Shown: in pieces, positions 6,800 through 6,885 of the stretch | Numbering within the stretch: position 1 is the first letter of the stretch | Layout of the letters: each line of letters opens with the position of its first letter | DNA from: Ruixingdingia sedimenti | Lineage (GTDB): Bacteria > Pseudomonadota > Alphaproteobacteria > Rhodobacterales > Rhodobacteraceae | Assembly: GCF_031432425.1 (NCBI RefSeq) | Contig: NZ_JAVKPH010000075.1 | Location: 1 to 6,885 of the forward strand | Reading direction: 5' to 3' | Length of the DNA stretch: 6,885 bases | The notes under the pieces: model-generated | The model's input: only the letters and a program-made list of their open reading frames with translations | Databases searched by the model: none | What the model was told of the DNA's origin: nothing | Made by a program: the position numbers and the translations under genes

Positions 6800-6885
6800 C
6801 CAGCCAAGGGGAGTGTCTGAAACTCTGTGTATCTGAGCCGACCCATGCGGTTTTCAGATACAGTCAGGCGTCGAAGCGCCCTGCG
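6800..6885 (-). promoter_or_regulatory. Probable upstream control region of the operon
   Basis: This 86-base stretch upstream of the 242-residue gene looks more AT-rich than the coding DNA and is built around repeated words: GTGTCTGAAAC (6813-6823, plus), GTATCTGA (6829-6836, plus) and GTATCTGAAAAC (6850-6861, minus). I could not pick out a convincing -35/-10 pair. On the minus strand one frame carries a TGA at 6864-6866, preceded by codons ending A-G-R-F-D-A, which could be the end of an upstream gene. On the plus strand an ATG at 6845 opens a frame leaving the window, without an evident ribosome site. Neither can be supported as a gene here. Confidence 0.4.
6828..6862. repeat. 9-bp perfect inverted repeat, candidate operator
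   Basis: TGTATCTGA (6828-6836) and TCAGATACA (6854-6862) are exact reverse complements separated by 17 bases. Arm centres are about 26 bp apart, between two and three helical turns, as in some paired regulator sites. A third related word, GTGTCTGAAAC, sits at 6813-6823, in direct orientation with the left arm and 16 bp before it. The group lies 14-63 bases upstream of the GTG start at 6799, a promoter-proximal position. A transcript hairpin with a large loop is the alternative, since no T-run follows. Confidence 0.45.

Noticed and set aside
6451..6846. 131-codon minus-strand open frame starting at the ATG at 6846
   Set aside because: It overlaps most of the 242-aa gene in another frame. Its peptide is Arg/Ser/Cys-rich after about residue 28, it has no ribosome site, and the upstream part has low GC at third positions. 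It is kept only as a question about the 5' end.
1..6885. tRNA, rRNA, riboswitch or CRISPR array
   Set aside because: Nearly all of the window is explained by the two genes and the IS end; the remaining gaps (78-137 and 6800-6885) are too short and show no cloverleaf, rRNA or array structure.

Overview
GC-rich bacterial DNA, probably proteobacterial. The codon usage and the IS66-family end resemble alphaproteobacterial (rhizobial-type) or other GC-rich proteobacterial accessory DNA, but nothing here fixes the genus. The window is almost filled by a two-gene operon on the minus strand, bounded on the low-coordinate side by the right end of an insertion sequence.

Layout, low to high coordinate. 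(1) Positions 1-77 hold the last 18 codons of an IS66-family transposase (TnpC), on the plus strand, and the right terminal inverted repeat ending in CGCTTAC. (2) Positions 78-137 are a short gap with a 10-bp perfect inverted repeat (85-94/115-124), just beyond the stop codon of the large gene and almost touching the IS end. (3) Positions 138-6074, minus strand, encode a 1978-residue superfamily 2 helicase of the DUF1998/MZB group (COG1205-like, the group that includes MrfA, DISARM DrmA/DrmB and Druantia DruE). It has several Cys-pair zinc sites inserted in and after the helicase core. Its C-terminus strongly recalls the phospholipase D-like MIT_C domain of eukaryotic MITD1. (4) Positions 6071-6799, minus strand, encode a 242-residue protein of unknown family whose stop overlaps the helicase start by the 4 bases ATGA. 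(5) Positions 6800-6885 are a probable upstream control region with three copies of a GTRTCTGAAA-like word, two of them forming a 9-bp inverted repeat.

The small protein and the giant helicase are almost certainly translated together, and the small one is best read as a dedicated partner or adaptor. By architecture the pair looks like a candidate anti-phage or anti-plasmid system related to Druantia/DISARM-type helicase systems. This is inferred from family and context, not shown. Further operon members could lie upstream, beyond position 6885. The rest of the sequence is explained by these genes; the many other open frames overlapping them are antisense or out-of-frame shadows typical of GC-rich DNA.
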